Assembly: GCF_014222285.1 (NCBI RefSeq)
Contig: NZ_JACKZS010000002.1
Span: forward strand, 1 to 64,000
Direction of reading: 5' to 3'
From: Nostoc sp. UCD121
GTDB lineage: Bacteria > Cyanobacteriota > Cyanobacteriia > Cyanobacteriales > Nostocaceae
Length of the DNA stretch: 64,000 bases
Program-made: the position numbers and the translations under genes
Notes under the pieces: generated by a model
Seen by the model: the letters and a program-made list of their open reading frames with translations, nothing else
Databases searched by the model: none
What the model was told of the DNA's origin: nothing
Shown: positions 28,600 to 38,275 of the stretch, piece after piece
How positions within the stretch are numbered: the first letter of the stretch is position 1
How the letters are laid out: each line of letters opens with the position of its first letter

Positions 28600-28823
28600 A
28601 GCCTGAGTTACAAAACGGGCACTCAATTGTCTTAAATTAAGAATTAGTATTATACCTTGCTTCGTATCGATAGCATACAGTTGATAACCTTTGATAAGCT
28701 TTAACAAAATAACTGTTAAAAAATCTAAAAATTTAGTAAAAGTACTCACTACATTCGCCAGACTTGTATTTTTAAGTAAATGTAGTTGTTTAGATATTTG
28801 TAAAGTGTCGGGGAGTCTAGCAG

Positions 28824-30011
28824 ATGAAGATATTGGTATTGAGTTGGGAGTTTCCGCCAAGGATTGTTGGGGGAATTGCGCGACATGTAGCGGAATTGTA
28901 CCCGGAACTGGTAAAGCTAGGACATGAAGTCCACCTGATTACGGCGGAGTTTGGTCAGGCATCAATGTATGAAGTGGTTGAAGGAGTAAAAGTACATCGG
29001 GTGCCAGTGGCACATAGTAATGACTTTTTCCACTGGGTAGTCAATCTCAACTTGAGTATGGGAGATCACGGTGGTAAGTTGATCTTGGAGGAAGGGCCCT
29101 TTGATTTAATTCATGCCCACGATTGGTTAGTTGGAGATGCTGCGATCGCTCTCAAGCATAATTTTAAAATACCACTAATTGCCACAATTCATGCTACAGA
29201 ATACGGACGCTATAACGGTATTCACACAGAGATCCAAGGCTATATAAATGGCAAAGAAACCTTGCTGGCTTACAATGCTTGGCGGGTTATTGTTTGTAGC
29301 AACTATATGCGCCAAGAGGTAGAACGAGCATTATACAGTCCTTGGGACAAAATTGATGTTATCTATAACGGTATCAGAGCCGAAAAGAAACAGCATCACG
29401 TAGATTTTCATGCGCTAGATTTTCGCCGCCAATTTGCTACAGACAACGAGAAAATCGTTTATTACCTCGGTCGTATGACCTACGAAAAGGGTGTACCTAT
29501 ATTACTTAATGCCGCACCAAAAATCCTTTCGGAAATGGGAGGTAATGTTAAATTTGTGATTGTCGGTGGTGGAAATACTGACCATCTCAAACGCCAAGCC
29601 TGGAATTTGGGAATTTGGCATCATTGCTATTTTACAGGTTTTCTCTCTGATGATTACTTAGATAAATTCCAGACTGTTGCTGACTGTGCCGTTTTTCCTA
29701 GTCTTTACGAACCATTTGGAATTGTAGCTTTAGAAAGCTTTGCTTCTCGCGTGCCTGTAGTGGTTTCCGATACAGGTGGTTTTCCCGAAGTGGTGCAGCA
29801 TACCAAAACAGGCATTGTTACTTGGGTGAACAATTCCGACTCTTTAGCTTGGGGAATTTTGGAAGTGTTGAAAAATCCAGGTTATCGACAATGGTTGGTG
29901 GATAACGCTTATGAAGATTTAGAGCGGCGCTTTAGCTGGCCAAAATTAGCTAGGCAAACTCAAGAAGTATATCAGCGAGTTGTGCAAGAGCGATCGCAAA
30001 TTCTTTGGTAA
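28824..30011 (+). CDS. Glycosyltransferase family 4 protein
   Basis: This is a 395-aa GT-B fold glycosyltransferase. The N-terminal domain starts 'MKILVLSWEFPPRIVGGIARHV' style with the glycine-rich acceptor loop. The C-terminal nucleotide-sugar domain shows 'VYYLGRMTYEKGVP' and the E-x7-E motif in 'PSLYEPFGIVALESFASR'. The start resembles glycogen/starch synthase-like GT4 enzymes. Donor and acceptor are not predictable. It follows the diguanylate cyclase gene by 224 bp on the same strand. Confidence 0.93.
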   Translation: MKILVLSWEFPPRIVGGIARHVAELYPELVKLGHEVHLITAEFGQASMYEVVEGVKVHRVPVAHSNDFFHWVVNLNLSMGDHGGKLILEEGPFDLIHAHDWLVGDAAIALKHNFKIPLIATIHATEYGRYNGIHTEIQGYINGKETLLAYNAWRVIVCSNYMRQEVERALYSPWDKIDVIYNGIRAEKKQHHVDFHALDFRRQFATDNEKIVYYLGRMTYEKGVPILLNAAPKILSEMGGNVKFVIVGGGNTDHLKRQAWNLGIWHHCYFTGFLSDDYLDKFQTVADCAVFPSLYEPFGIVALESFASRVPVVVSDTGGFPEVVQHTKTGIVTWVNNSDSLAWGILEVLKNPGYRQWLVDNAYEDLERRFSWPKLARQTQEVYQRVVQERSQILW

Positions 30012-30213
30012 GAGACTTTTCACAGCGGCGATTTCTTGAAGATGTAAGGCTTACACCCAAGAGATCCCCAAACCCTTTGTAAAGGGGAGCGAACCGGATT
30101 TCTCATTTGCCTTTATTACTGCTCACGTCGCTTATATCTCAGTACTGAAGTGACTGAGCTTTACCATTACTGAAAACCTTGTAACAACCAACACAATTAC
30201 CTTTTGTTGCTAA

Positions 30214-31020
30214 CTAATCGTGCTTTGAAGCGTCAGGCATAATTGCCTCCTGAAGATTTACGCCACTGAGGTTAGCTCCCCTCATGTCGGCTCCTCTCAG
30301 GTTGGCTCCTCTAAGATTTGCCCCTGCCAAATTTGCACCTCTCAGGTTAGTCCAACTCAAGTCAGCTTGACTCAAGTCAGCTTCACTTAAGTTAGCCCGC
30401 AACAGATAAGCACCACTGAAGCGAGCCTTATTCAAATTAGCTTTGTATAAGTCAGTTTTATAAAGATAAGCCCCCAATACTTCCGCTTCGTACAAACTTG
30501 CTTCGCTAAGGTCAGCCTCAATCAAGTTAGCTTCAATCAGGTTGGCAAAAGATAGATTTGCCCGTATTAGCTTTGCTGCACCTAAATCGGCATCTCTTAA
30601 GTTAGCGTCTCTTAGATCAGTTCCAATTAGATTAGCATGAGCGATCGCAGCGCCTCTCAGATTCGCCTCACTCAAATCGGCTCCAATCAAATTAGCCTGG
30701 CTCAAATCTGCCTGTGTAAGTATAGCACCACTCAAGTTAGCAACACTCAAGCTAGCATCACTCAAGTTAGCTTCAATGAGAAAGGCTTTGCTGAGGTTGG
30801 CACTACTGAGGTCAGCACCACTGAGGTTTGCTCGCACCAGTAAAGCATTACCTAAATCTACCTTTCTCAAATTTACCCCCTGGAGGTTTGCGCCTCTGAG
30901 GTTATGCCCTTGCAGATTTGCAGCGCTGAGGTCTGGTTCAATCTGAGGATTTTTCTTTCTCCACTCAATCCATGTCACTGCACCTGCTTTCAGTAAAGCT
31001 AGATGCTCTCGATTTGCCAT
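30214..31020 (-). CDS. Pentapeptide-repeat protein
   Basis: This 268-aa protein is dominated by A(D/N)LxX pentapeptides from about residue 30 to 260, which predicts a long right-handed quadrilateral beta-helix. The start is taken at the ATG at 31020, preceded by an AAAGGAAAG ribosome-binding site. The longer ORF to 31047 would overlap the ccmP stop region. It has no signal peptide or transmembrane helix. The N-terminal 28 residues ('HLALLKAGAVTWIEWRKKNP') form a short helical cap common to cyanobacterial members. Function is unknown. It lies directly downstream of ccmP and is probably co-transcribed. Confidence 0.93.
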   Translation of the reverse strand: MANREHLALLKAGAVTWIEWRKKNPQIEPDLSAANLQGHNLRGANLQGVNLRKVDLGNALLVRANLSGADLSSANLSKAFLIEANLSDASLSVANLSGAILTQADLSQANLIGADLSEANLRGAAIAHANLIGTDLRDANLRDADLGAAKLIRANLSFANLIEANLIEADLSEASLYEAEVLGAYLYKTDLYKANLNKARFSGAYLLRANLSEADLSQADLSWTNLRGANLAGANLRGANLRGADMRGANLSGVNLQEAIMPDASKHD

Positions 31021-31030
31021 TTTCTTTCCT

Positions 31031-31672
31031 TTACTCCTGACGACCACCTAGAGGATTTGCTCGGCCAGCTACATTTTCAATGGCCGTTAAAGCTCCCGCC
31101 GCACCTGCTAGAATATCCTGTTCTTGCCCACCTAAGTAAAGCCGTCCAAAGCTACCTACAGCTTGAACTTCAAGAATGTTAATCCTCGCCGCTTTCTCCG
31201 CTTCATTGGCAGCTAGCGCGGCGTAAGCAGCAGGTTCCACTTCTAATACATATAGTGTTTGTCCTGCTAGTAGTAGCTGTCCCCGGCGCGTGCGATTAAT
31301 CAGTTGTGTTTGATAAGCATCGATGTTGCGGATAATCTGACTGGAAATAACACGCGGTTTCAGACATTCCTCTCTTTTGACTCCTAGTGCCGCCAAAATT
31401 GCTTGACCAGCAGCCCGCGTTTCACCTTGGGAGCTAGAATGAACTTCCAATAGTCCGTATAGTCGTTCAACTACCTGTACTCCCGGACGGACAGAGGCAG
31501 ATTTCAGGGCTATATCCGTAATTTTATTAATTTCGATACCAGGAGAGATTTCAATCCACAGTGATGTATCCCCTGGTAATGGTAAGAAGCCTTGGGCTAC
31601 TGTTCCCATATATGCTGCATGTTGAGGTTGCAGGTTGTCGAGAAATACGAAACTGCGTAGTTCTATTCCCAA
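31031..31672 (-). CDS. ccmP: CcmP, tandem BMC-domain carboxysome shell protein
   Basis: This 213-aa protein is colinear with CcmP of Synechococcus elongatus, which has the same length. It starts '[19 protein letters not shown]', passes through '[11 protein letters not shown]' and '[11 protein letters not shown]', and ends with '[16 protein letters not shown]'. CcmP has two fused BMC folds (about 1-105 and 106-213). It forms stacked pseudohexamers in the beta-carboxysome shell with a large gated pore, proposed to pass metabolites such as RuBP or 3-PGA. It is a satellite locus, because no other ccm gene is in the window. The pentapeptide-repeat gene follows at a 10-bp gap. Confidence 0.92.
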   Translation of the reverse strand: MGIELRSFVFLDNLQPQHAAYMGTVAQGFLPLPGDTSLWIEISPGIEINKITDIALKSASVRPGVQVVERLYGLLEVHSSSQGETRAAGQAILAALGVKREECLKPRVISSQIIRNIDAYQTQLINRTRRGQLLLAGQTLYVLEVEPAAYAALAANEAEKAARINILEVQAVGSFGRLYLGGQEQDILAGAAGALTAIENVAGRANPLGGRQE

Positions 31673-32431
31673 GATTTTGCTCTCCAGTCATAAGGGTAAA
31701 AGTTATCTATTGCAATATAGAAGTGCTTAACTTGAGTAATTTTTGCCACAAGTGAAGCATGGAAAAATACAAACTAGAAAAATTTTGCTGTCGATAAATT
31801 TTACACCTGAGAAGTATTCTGGCAGTAAAAACCGCCTTGATAATTGTACAAGCTTTATTACGCACAAATCGCTGGCTGAAATCCCTAACTAGTCTTGATT
31901 TACTGATAAAGTTGATGTGATAAAAAAGCTTTTAGCGAAACTGAAGCCCAAAAAGTTCACTAGACTTGTGCCAATATCTTCAAAATGCTGCCAAAACCAT
32001 AGCCAATCAACCTGACAGTGCTAGGGTTTACATATTGACAAAGTAAGCAAGAAGTGATTTAGCTGGAAATAAACAAAGAACAGGCTATTCGCAAATTAAC
32101 AGCGATCGCTAGTTCAGTAACGATGCTAGCAATGTGCGATCGCGTTCTATCTTAAATGGAGCAAGAAGACTCCCCTTAAGTCTTCGATTGTAACGGGAGA
32201 TGAATTTCGACCAACATAAAATTGAGTGAAGCAAATCATTGTTTTGGCTGTTCTTGATTCTCAATGTAATGCTTTAACTGCTCAACAGTAACGCCTCCAC
32301 AACTAGCAACAAAGTATGAACCAGTCCAATCAGTTTTGGGAAAATATCTTTTAAAGAATCCGAAAAGCAGCAACATCAGTTTGGAGATTAAGTATACACC
32401 TACCAAAATGAGATGAACTCGTTGCTAAGTC
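31673..32431. other. Intergenic region with IS200-type remnant
   Basis: About 760 bp. It contains two nearby HIP1 sites (32101-32150), a small hairpin (32165-32185), the 3' end of a TnpA-like transposase on the minus strand (32236-32352) and a degenerate repeat (32355-32403). No intact gene is seen. Confidence 0.55.
32165..32352 (-). pseudogene. Remnant of IS200/IS605-type transposase TnpA with end hairpin
   Basis: The minus strand from 32352 to the stop at 32236 encodes 38 residues ending the TnpA way: 'TDWTGSYFVASCGGVTVEQL' then 'KHYIENQ'. The rest of the gene is missing upstream. Beyond the stop a GAAGACT/AGTCTTC hairpin (32165-32171 with 32179-32185) resembles the foldback right end of IS200-type elements. 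The fragment is too short to be functional. Confidence 0.72.
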
Positions 32432-33430
32432 ATGGTTAATACAAATTTAAAACTGAGATTTAAACCCGTTTCTCACAGTTGGGTTGCTCTGCATCCAAAG
32501 CCTAAAGGAGTAATTCAATTTATTGCAGGGGCTTTCTTTGGTACATTTGGCCCCATGCTTTTCTATCGCCATTTGCTTCGCTCTCTATTCGAGCAGGGAT
32601 ATACCATTATTCTTCTACCGTTTAATTTTACGTTTGACCATTATGTAGAAGCTGGTTTTTTGATGAGAGAGCAGTATGAGATTTTGCCAGAGCTTATAAG
32701 GATGGCAAGTGTGGAAGGATATGATTATGAAGCCTATCTAGATGATAAAAACTTTTCTTGGATTGGACATAGCCTTGGCTGTAAATATATCTCACTGTTA
32801 GAAGGATTTACTGCTTTACCTCCAGAGCCTCAAGATAGGGAAAAGTTTATTCGGAAACTGCTGTCTTATACTTCGAATGAGTTACAGATAGAAAGTGTTG
32901 TTGCAGATATTAACATTCTCGTTGAGGAACTTAAACGAAAAATTATAGAAGATCAGAAACTAATTGACACTTACGTAGGTCGGGAAATTAAAATTAATAG
33001 TGTCTTTATTAGAGGACAAGTTTCTATCCTCTTAGCGCCTGATATTAGCGATACAGCCAGTGCAATTCGTCCTCAATTTTTAGCCGATATCATCGATAAT
33101 CTTGGTTGGGGTGTGAAACCAACCCCTGAAGAAACCAAGAATTTAATCAAGGATAGTGGTTTATTTAATATCATGGGTTTAGTCTGCTTTAAGTCTGATA
33201 AGATTGCTAAGTTAACCTGTGAATGGTTTACTGATATTTTGAAAAAACCGCCTCAAAAATTTATTGGAAATTTAAACGGTGGACATTTAAAACCTTTAGG
33301 TATTCAATTAGGTAATACTGTAATTAATCTTTTTGACAAACATTTGATTGAGTCAGTTCAAGATCGAAATAAAGGCTTTGAGCATCATGTAATTGAATTA
33401 CTTGAGGAACTGAAAAAATTATCAAACTAA
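32432..33430 (+). CDS. DUF1350 family alpha/beta-hydrolase-like protein
   Basis: This 332-aa protein belongs to the DUF1350 family, found in cyanobacteria and plastid-bearing organisms. It begins with the family block 'GVIQFIAGAFFGTFGPMLFYRHLL'-type sequence and carries 'WIGHSLGCKYI' with Ser114 in a G-x-S-x-G nucleophile elbow. An alpha/beta-hydrolase or lipase-like activity is therefore possible. The C-terminal 'GGHLKPLG' could supply the His. No signal peptide is seen. The substrate is unknown and no functional partner is adjacent. Confidence 0.82.
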   Translation: MVNTNLKLRFKPVSHSWVALHPKPKGVIQFIAGAFFGTFGPMLFYRHLLRSLFEQGYTIILLPFNFTFDHYVEAGFLMREQYEILPELIRMASVEGYDYEAYLDDKNFSWIGHSLGCKYISLLEGFTALPPEPQDREKFIRKLLSYTSNELQIESVVADINILVEELKRKIIEDQKLIDTYVGREIKINSVFIRGQVSILLAPDISDTASAIRPQFLADIIDNLGWGVKPTPEETKNLIKDSGLFNIMGLVCFKSDKIAKLTCEWFTDILKKPPQKFIGNLNGGHLKPLGIQLGNTVINLFDKHLIESVQDRNKGFEHHVIELLEELKKLSN

Positions 33431-33432
33431 TG

Positions 33433-33485
33433 AGCATTGGGCATTGGGTAAAAGTTTTAATTCCCAATTCCCAATTCCCAATTTT
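33433..33485. repeat. Heptamer repeats facing each other (cattggg/ttcccaa)
   Basis: GCATTGGGCATTGGG is followed by TTCCCAATTCCCAATTCCCAA, giving a partly complementary foldback. It lies between the converging DUF1350 and argC genes. Confidence 0.7.
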
Positions 33486-33486
33486 T

Positions 33487-34458
33487 TTATAACAATCCCA
33501 ATTCTTCTGGAAAGCCCAGCATGATGTTTAGGTTTTGGATTGCTGCTCCTGATGCGCCTTTGCCCAAGTTGTCGAGACGAGCAACTAGCAATACTTCTTT
33601 GGTGGTGTCATTGGCGAATACAAAAACCTGAACAATATTGGTGCCGTTTATTGCGATTGCATCCAAAAATATTCCATCTCGCAGCAGAGTAGAATCTTGG
33701 AATGGAGCAACCTGCACAAATTTTTCACTTTGGTAGTAGTTAGCGATCGCTTCATAGATTACCTCACCTGATGGTGGATTATCCAAAATTCCCAACGGTA
33801 AAGGCACTTGAACTAGCATCCCTTGCTCAAAATCCCCTACTGACGGTACAAACAGTGGCGGCAATGCTAATTCTGAATAATAATGCATTTCCTTGACGTG
33901 CTTATGCCCAAACTGCAAACCATAGATGCCATAAGGATATAGTGACTCTCCCCCAGCTTGCTGTTCATGGAAGATATGGTATTTATTGATAAGATTCTTT
34001 CCGCCACCAGAGTAACCTGATACTGCATTAACAGTGATGGGAAAATTACTCTTTAAAATTCCCTTAGCAGTCAAAGGACGGATACAGGCTAAAAATCCTG
34101 TGGGATAACAGCCTGGATTGCTGACAAACTGGGCGCTGGCGATTTTCTCTCTCTGCCCTGGATTTAGTTCAGGGAAGCCATATACCCAGCCATTAGCTGT
34201 GCGATAGGCACTACTAGCATCAAGGATCTTAACCGTATTACTACTTACTAAACTAACAGCTTCGCGGGCTGCATCATCAGGTAGGCAGAGAATAACAACA
34301 TCAACGGCATTAATTAGTTTAGCCCGCTCAGTTGCATCCTTACGTTTAGATGCCTCAATGCTAACTAACTCAATATCATCCCGTTGATTGAGGCGTGAGT
34401 AGATTTGTAAGCCTGTGGTTCCCGATTCGCCATCAATAAAAATCTTAGGTTTAATCAT
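33487..34458 (-). CDS. argC: N-acetyl-gamma-glutamyl-phosphate reductase (short form)
   Basis: This 323-aa enzyme of arginine biosynthesis reduces N-acetylglutamyl phosphate to the semialdehyde with NADPH. The Rossmann motif 'GESGTTGLQ' (10-18) and the active-site Cys117 in 'SNPGCYPTG' are present, with 'NAVSGYSGGGK' further on. The compact length fits the short (type 2) ArgC. The start is set at the ATG at 34458, which has AAGGA about 10 bases upstream. The longer frame to 34554 would overlap glpK and adds unrelated residues. It follows glpK by 53 bp, so co-transcription is likely. Confidence 0.94.
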   Translation of the reverse strand: MIKPKIFIDGESGTTGLQIYSRLNQRDDIELVSIEASKRKDATERAKLINAVDVVILCLPDDAAREAVSLVSSNTVKILDASSAYRTANGWVYGFPELNPGQREKIASAQFVSNPGCYPTGFLACIRPLTAKGILKSNFPITVNAVSGYSGGGKNLINKYHIFHEQQAGGESLYPYGIYGLQFGHKHVKEMHYYSELALPPLFVPSVGDFEQGMLVQVPLPLGILDNPPSGEVIYEAIANYYQSEKFVQVAPFQDSTLLRDGIFLDAIAINGTNIVQVFVFANDTTKEVLLVARLDNLGKGASGAAIQNLNIMLGFPEELGLL

Positions 34459-34511
34459 GCGTCTAGTATCCTTAAATAGCAAAAAATAGCAAAATTTGTT
34501 ATTACTTGTCT

Positions 34512-36026
34512 TTACTCTGCCCAAGCTAAAGTGCGTTTCACAGCTTTTTGCCAAGTAGCAAAATTGGACAATGGGGCATTGCTCTCCGGCTCAAATACAC
34601 GCTCAATTTGACGTTGCTGCACCAGTGCTTCATAGCTCTCCCAAAATCCTATAGCTAAACCTGCTGCAAATGCTGCACCCTGAACGGTCGTATCGCGGAT
34701 TATCGGTCGTTCAACTGGAATACCTAACACATCAGCCTGGAATTGCATCAAAAAATTATTTTCGCAAGCACCACCATCTACGGTTAATCGACCAACTGGA
34801 GTACTGCTAGATGAATTAATCGCCTGTACTACTTCCAAAACTTGATATGTGATCGCTTCCAACACAGCGCGTACTAAATGCTCTGGTTGGACACTGGCGG
34901 TAATGCCAAAAAAGGCTCCCCTAGCACTCATATCCCAATAGGGTGCGCCTAGCCCACTAAATGCAGGCACAAAGTAGACTCCGCCATTATCTTTTACCTG
35001 ATTTGCCATCGCTTCACTTTCAGCAGCAGTTTTAATCAGCTTGAGGCGATCGCGCAACCATTGAATACAAGCTCCACTAGTAAACATACTGCCTTCTAAG
35101 GCATAGCCTACATCCAATGCTCCGCTTGCATTTGCTTTTGTCCATGCCACCGTAGAAATAAGTTGATGGTGCGAGCGCACAATTCGATTACCTGTGTGAG
35201 CCACTAAAAAGCTACCAGTTCCGTAAGTACATTTCATCAAACCGGGGCGATCACAACCATGACCAAATAAAGCCGCTTGTTGATCCCCCAAGATCGCAGT
35301 AATCGGAATTTCAGCGCCCAACAAAGTCGCATCAGTAACTCCAAATACTCCTAAACTAGGCTGAATCTTGGGCAAAATATGAGCCGGAATTTGAAACAAA
35401 TTTAGTAAATTATCATCCCATTCACAGGTTTTGAGATTCATCAACATTGTTCGGCTGGCATTGCTGTGGTCAGTAGTATGGACTTTCCTGCCTGTGAGGT
35501 TCCATAGTACCCAGGTATCAATAGTGCCTGCTAAGACATTGTTTAGGTCAACGTCTGTAAACTTATCTAATAGCCACCTAAGTTTGGTAGCAGAGAAATA
35601 GGCATCAATGATTAATCCGGTGCGATCGTAAATTTCATCAGCATAGCCTTGCTCTTTTAACTCGTGACAAAGGGGAGCAGTGCGACGATCTTGCCAAACG
35701 ATCGCTCTATGGAGTGGTTTACCAGTAGTTTTGTCCCAAATCAAGCAGGTTTCACGCTGTACAGTTAGTCCCAATGCTGCGATCGCTGATGGAGCAATCT
35801 GGGCATTCTTAATGGCGGTTTCTATCACCCAATAGGTATCTTGCCAAATTTGTTGAGGGTCATGTTCTAACCATCCAGGCTGAGGATAATACTGAGTTAG
35901 TTCTTTGTATGCCTGCCCAACAATCTTACCGTCTGCGTTAAACACAAAGGCGCGGTTGCCTGTCGTACCTAAATCCAGTGCTAAGATGTAGCCCGATGAT
36001 AAAGTTGTGTTGCCAAGTGTGTGCAT
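34512..36026 (-). CDS. glpK: Glycerol kinase
   Basis: This is a 504-aa FGGY-family kinase that phosphorylates glycerol to glycerol 3-phosphate. Motifs are 'LALDLGTTGNRAF' at the N-terminus, 'VQRETCLIWD', 'AIVWQDRRT', 'ILGDQQAALFGH' with the catalytic Asp, 'CTYGTGSFLV' and 'LTVDGGACENNFLMQF'. The phosphate loop reads TTGNR where most enzymes have TTSSR. A neighbouring carbohydrate kinase function is possible, but overall similarity favours GlpK. No glycerol uptake gene or glpD is adjacent. A PAS-CRP regulator lies upstream on the same strand and argC downstream. Confidence 0.92.
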   Translation of the reverse strand: MHTLGNTTLSSGYILALDLGTTGNRAFVFNADGKIVGQAYKELTQYYPQPGWLEHDPQQIWQDTYWVIETAIKNAQIAPSAIAALGLTVQRETCLIWDKTTGKPLHRAIVWQDRRTAPLCHELKEQGYADEIYDRTGLIIDAYFSATKLRWLLDKFTDVDLNNVLAGTIDTWVLWNLTGRKVHTTDHSNASRTMLMNLKTCEWDDNLLNLFQIPAHILPKIQPSLGVFGVTDATLLGAEIPITAILGDQQAALFGHGCDRPGLMKCTYGTGSFLVAHTGNRIVRSHHQLISTVAWTKANASGALDVGYALEGSMFTSGACIQWLRDRLKLIKTAAESEAMANQVKDNGGVYFVPAFSGLGAPYWDMSARGAFFGITASVQPEHLVRAVLEAITYQVLEVVQAINSSSSTPVGRLTVDGGACENNFLMQFQADVLGIPVERPIIRDTTVQGAAFAAGLAIGFWESYEALVQQRQIERVFEPESNAPLSNFATWQKAVKRTLAWAE

Positions 36027-36042
36027 AGCTGCTTTGACATAC

Positions 36043-36068
36043 TGCGTAGGTGTAGCCCAACCTACGCA
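36043..36068. repeat. 9-bp stem-loop in the glpK leader
   Basis: TGCGTAGGT (36043-36051) pairs perfectly with ACCTACGCA (36060-36068) around an 8-nt loop, 17 bases ahead of the glpK start. The sequence is of the Nostoc 'gtaggt...cccaacctac' dispersed type, like 11477-11599. Confidence 0.6.
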
Positions 36069-36156
36069 TAGTGATTTTAGAAATTCGTATTAAATCAGAT
36101 ATACATTATTTTGTGTACATTTAGGTCATCTTTTATCACCAGATACCCATCTGTAA

Positions 36157-37326
36157 TTAATGGAAATCTTTCAATATAATGTGTTTTTTTGAGTCAAAAC
36201 TGATAATACCTTCTTCTTGTAATTTGCCCATCAATCGTGTAATTGTTACCCTGGTAGTACAACAGGCGCTAGCAATATCTTCGTGAGTAAAGCGAACACT
36301 TAGGCGAGTTCCCTCCAGCACCGTTTCACCCACTTCTCGTTTCAAAAGTTCTAATAGATAGTGCAAGCGCTCTTGTACTCGTCGCCTTCCAGAAATAACT
36401 AAAAAAGATTCTGTTTGCCGTAACCTCTGATTGATTTTTGGTAAAAGTGTATGGCTCAGATTTGGAGAAGCTTCTATCTCTGCCGCGTAAATTGATACCA
36501 ACTTAACATCAGATAAGGCTGTTGCTTGGTAGATATTTAAAGAAGTCAAACTAGAGCCAAAAACCATTCCTGCTGTTGCCAATCCTATTAAAATTTCTTC
36601 ACCCGTTTCACAGTAAGTACTGAGTTTAACCAAACCCTGAGAAACATACCAAATTACTAGTGGATTGAGTGGAATAGTTTCTCCTTTAGAATGTTTATGG
36701 ACTTGACGATCGTTGAACAATTCGCCGTCATTCTTGACTATTCCTGATTCTAAATACTGACGCTCACTAATATTACGCACTATCCAGCGCAGAGAGATTG
36801 CCTTACCTTGCTGATTGCGGACAACTGTCACTGTTAAAGCTGCATCAAAGGACTCACCATGACGTTTTTGCAAGCGTACCAATAACTCTTCTACTCTGTC
36901 TGATTTAGATAACTGGATGAGTTCCCAGCGAACCTGTTGACGTTCTCCTAAAGGAACAAAGTTCATCATTGGTTTACCCACCAAAAAATGCTTTGAAACA
37001 TTGAGTAGCCTCGCTGCGGTATGGTTAGCTTCTTGAATGATTCCTTCTGTATTAGTTACTAAATAGCCGTCCGGCGCAAACTCGAATAAATCTTGGTAGT
37101 GTTGGCGTTCTCCTTCTAGCCTATTTCGTGTTTCTAATAGTTCCTCATTTTGCTGATACAGTTCTTGTGCCGCTAACTGTACTATCTTTAAGGTGTTATA
37201 GAGTTCCTTTAAAGCTTGCGGCATTAGATCCGTTGGAATCCAAGGTAATACACTAGCAGTTTGGTATAAATCTGCTAAACGCTTGTGCAATATTTCTGTA
37301 CGTTGGATAAATTTTTCTATGTTCAC
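36157..37326 (-). CDS. PAS domain plus CRP/FNR-type transcriptional regulator
   Basis: This is a 389-aa protein. A helical N-terminal region (1-72) leads to a PAS domain (about 74-192, 'LFEFAPDGYLVTNTEGIIQEAN', ending 'WIVRNISERQYLE'). A degenerate cyclic-nucleotide-binding-like beta-barrel (about 215-300) follows, then a Crp-type winged helix (about 310-385) with 'EDIASACCTTRVTITRLMGKL' as the recognition part. It probably senses a small molecule or redox state through PAS and regulates transcription. It lies 130 bp upstream of glpK on the same strand, which makes glpK a candidate target, by position only. Confidence 0.88.
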   Translation of the reverse strand: MNIEKFIQRTEILHKRLADLYQTASVLPWIPTDLMPQALKELYNTLKIVQLAAQELYQQNEELLETRNRLEGERQHYQDLFEFAPDGYLVTNTEGIIQEANHTAARLLNVSKHFLVGKPMMNFVPLGERQQVRWELIQLSKSDRVEELLVRLQKRHGESFDAALTVTVVRNQQGKAISLRWIVRNISERQYLESGIVKNDGELFNDRQVHKHSKGETIPLNPLVIWYVSQGLVKLSTYCETGEEILIGLATAGMVFGSSLTSLNIYQATALSDVKLVSIYAAEIEASPNLSHTLLPKINQRLRQTESFLVISGRRRVQERLHYLLELLKREVGETVLEGTRLSVRFTHEDIASACCTTRVTITRLMGKLQEEGIISFDSKKHIILKDFH

Positions 37327-38275
37327 CTTAAATTGCCGCTACTTGTTTGCAGAGGTTGAGCAAAAAAAATCTACTAGTAAGAAATTATAGAGTGTCTATT
37401 GATACTTGTATTGGTTGAATACTTTGTTACAATCAACCCTACGGTATTTTGCTAGTCATTACGTCTACCTTTGGTGGGAAAATTCGGTAAAATCAGCCAA
37501 TACGAACGCCCAACTTGCTGACCCAAAATTAGGCTCATTTATAACCAAACTAATAAGCCAGTAAAAATTATGACTAGTAGACAAACTTAGATAAAACAGC
37601 ATAACCAGAAAAACCCCGTTCTCAAACTGAATTTCTCATTATTGTTTAAGCCACTTTGTCATTCCCCCAATGAATGATTTAGTGTTAATGATAATTGTTT
37701 TCAATATTACCTAGAATAACTGATAATATTTTCCCTAACTTCCATCACAAGAATCAAGCCACTACTACCAAAGACATATGATCTAAGTTAAGTTTGTTTG
37801 TGTTTATAAATACATTTATTGGCAACAAATTTCACAACAATATTTTCAAATTCTGTAAAAAGTATAGAATCAAAGTCTTTGGCTCTTAAAATCAATTATG
37901 GAATTCTCTAGCACAGGCAAAGGAAAACCAAAGCCTGCTAGTCATATAAGATACTAAGTGAACTTCTGATTACTGAATTCTGTTTGAGAAATTAAAAATA
38001 TACGTATTGGAAATCACATAACAACTTAACAATTATCCGCCTCTTTAGTTAGAGGATAAATGAAGCAGTCAGCTGATGTAATTTAACAATGCGTAACAGC
38101 TAATCAACGCGCAAGTTATAAGGAGTGATGGGTGAGGTGTCAATACTATAAAATCTCGTCACTCCCTTTTATTTACTTCAATTTACAGCGCTTTTCAAGT
38201 AATTGAACTGCACTGTCCTATTCTCAACTCCTCGTCTCAGCTGTGGTGTAAATACCTAAAATCTACTGTATTAAC
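37327..38275. other. Intergenic region, no gene supported
   Basis: About 950 AT-rich bases. Near the 3' end, GGAGTGA at about 38122 pairs with TCACTCC at about 38159, followed by CTTTTATTT on the plus strand, a possible weak terminator. No ORF above about 20 codons looks coding. Confidence 0.45.

Noticed and set aside
37898-37957. A 19-codon ORF (MEFSSTGKGKPKP...) checked as a possible PatX-like peptide gene
   Set aside because: It lacks a signal peptide, an RGSGR-type end and a ribosome-binding site.
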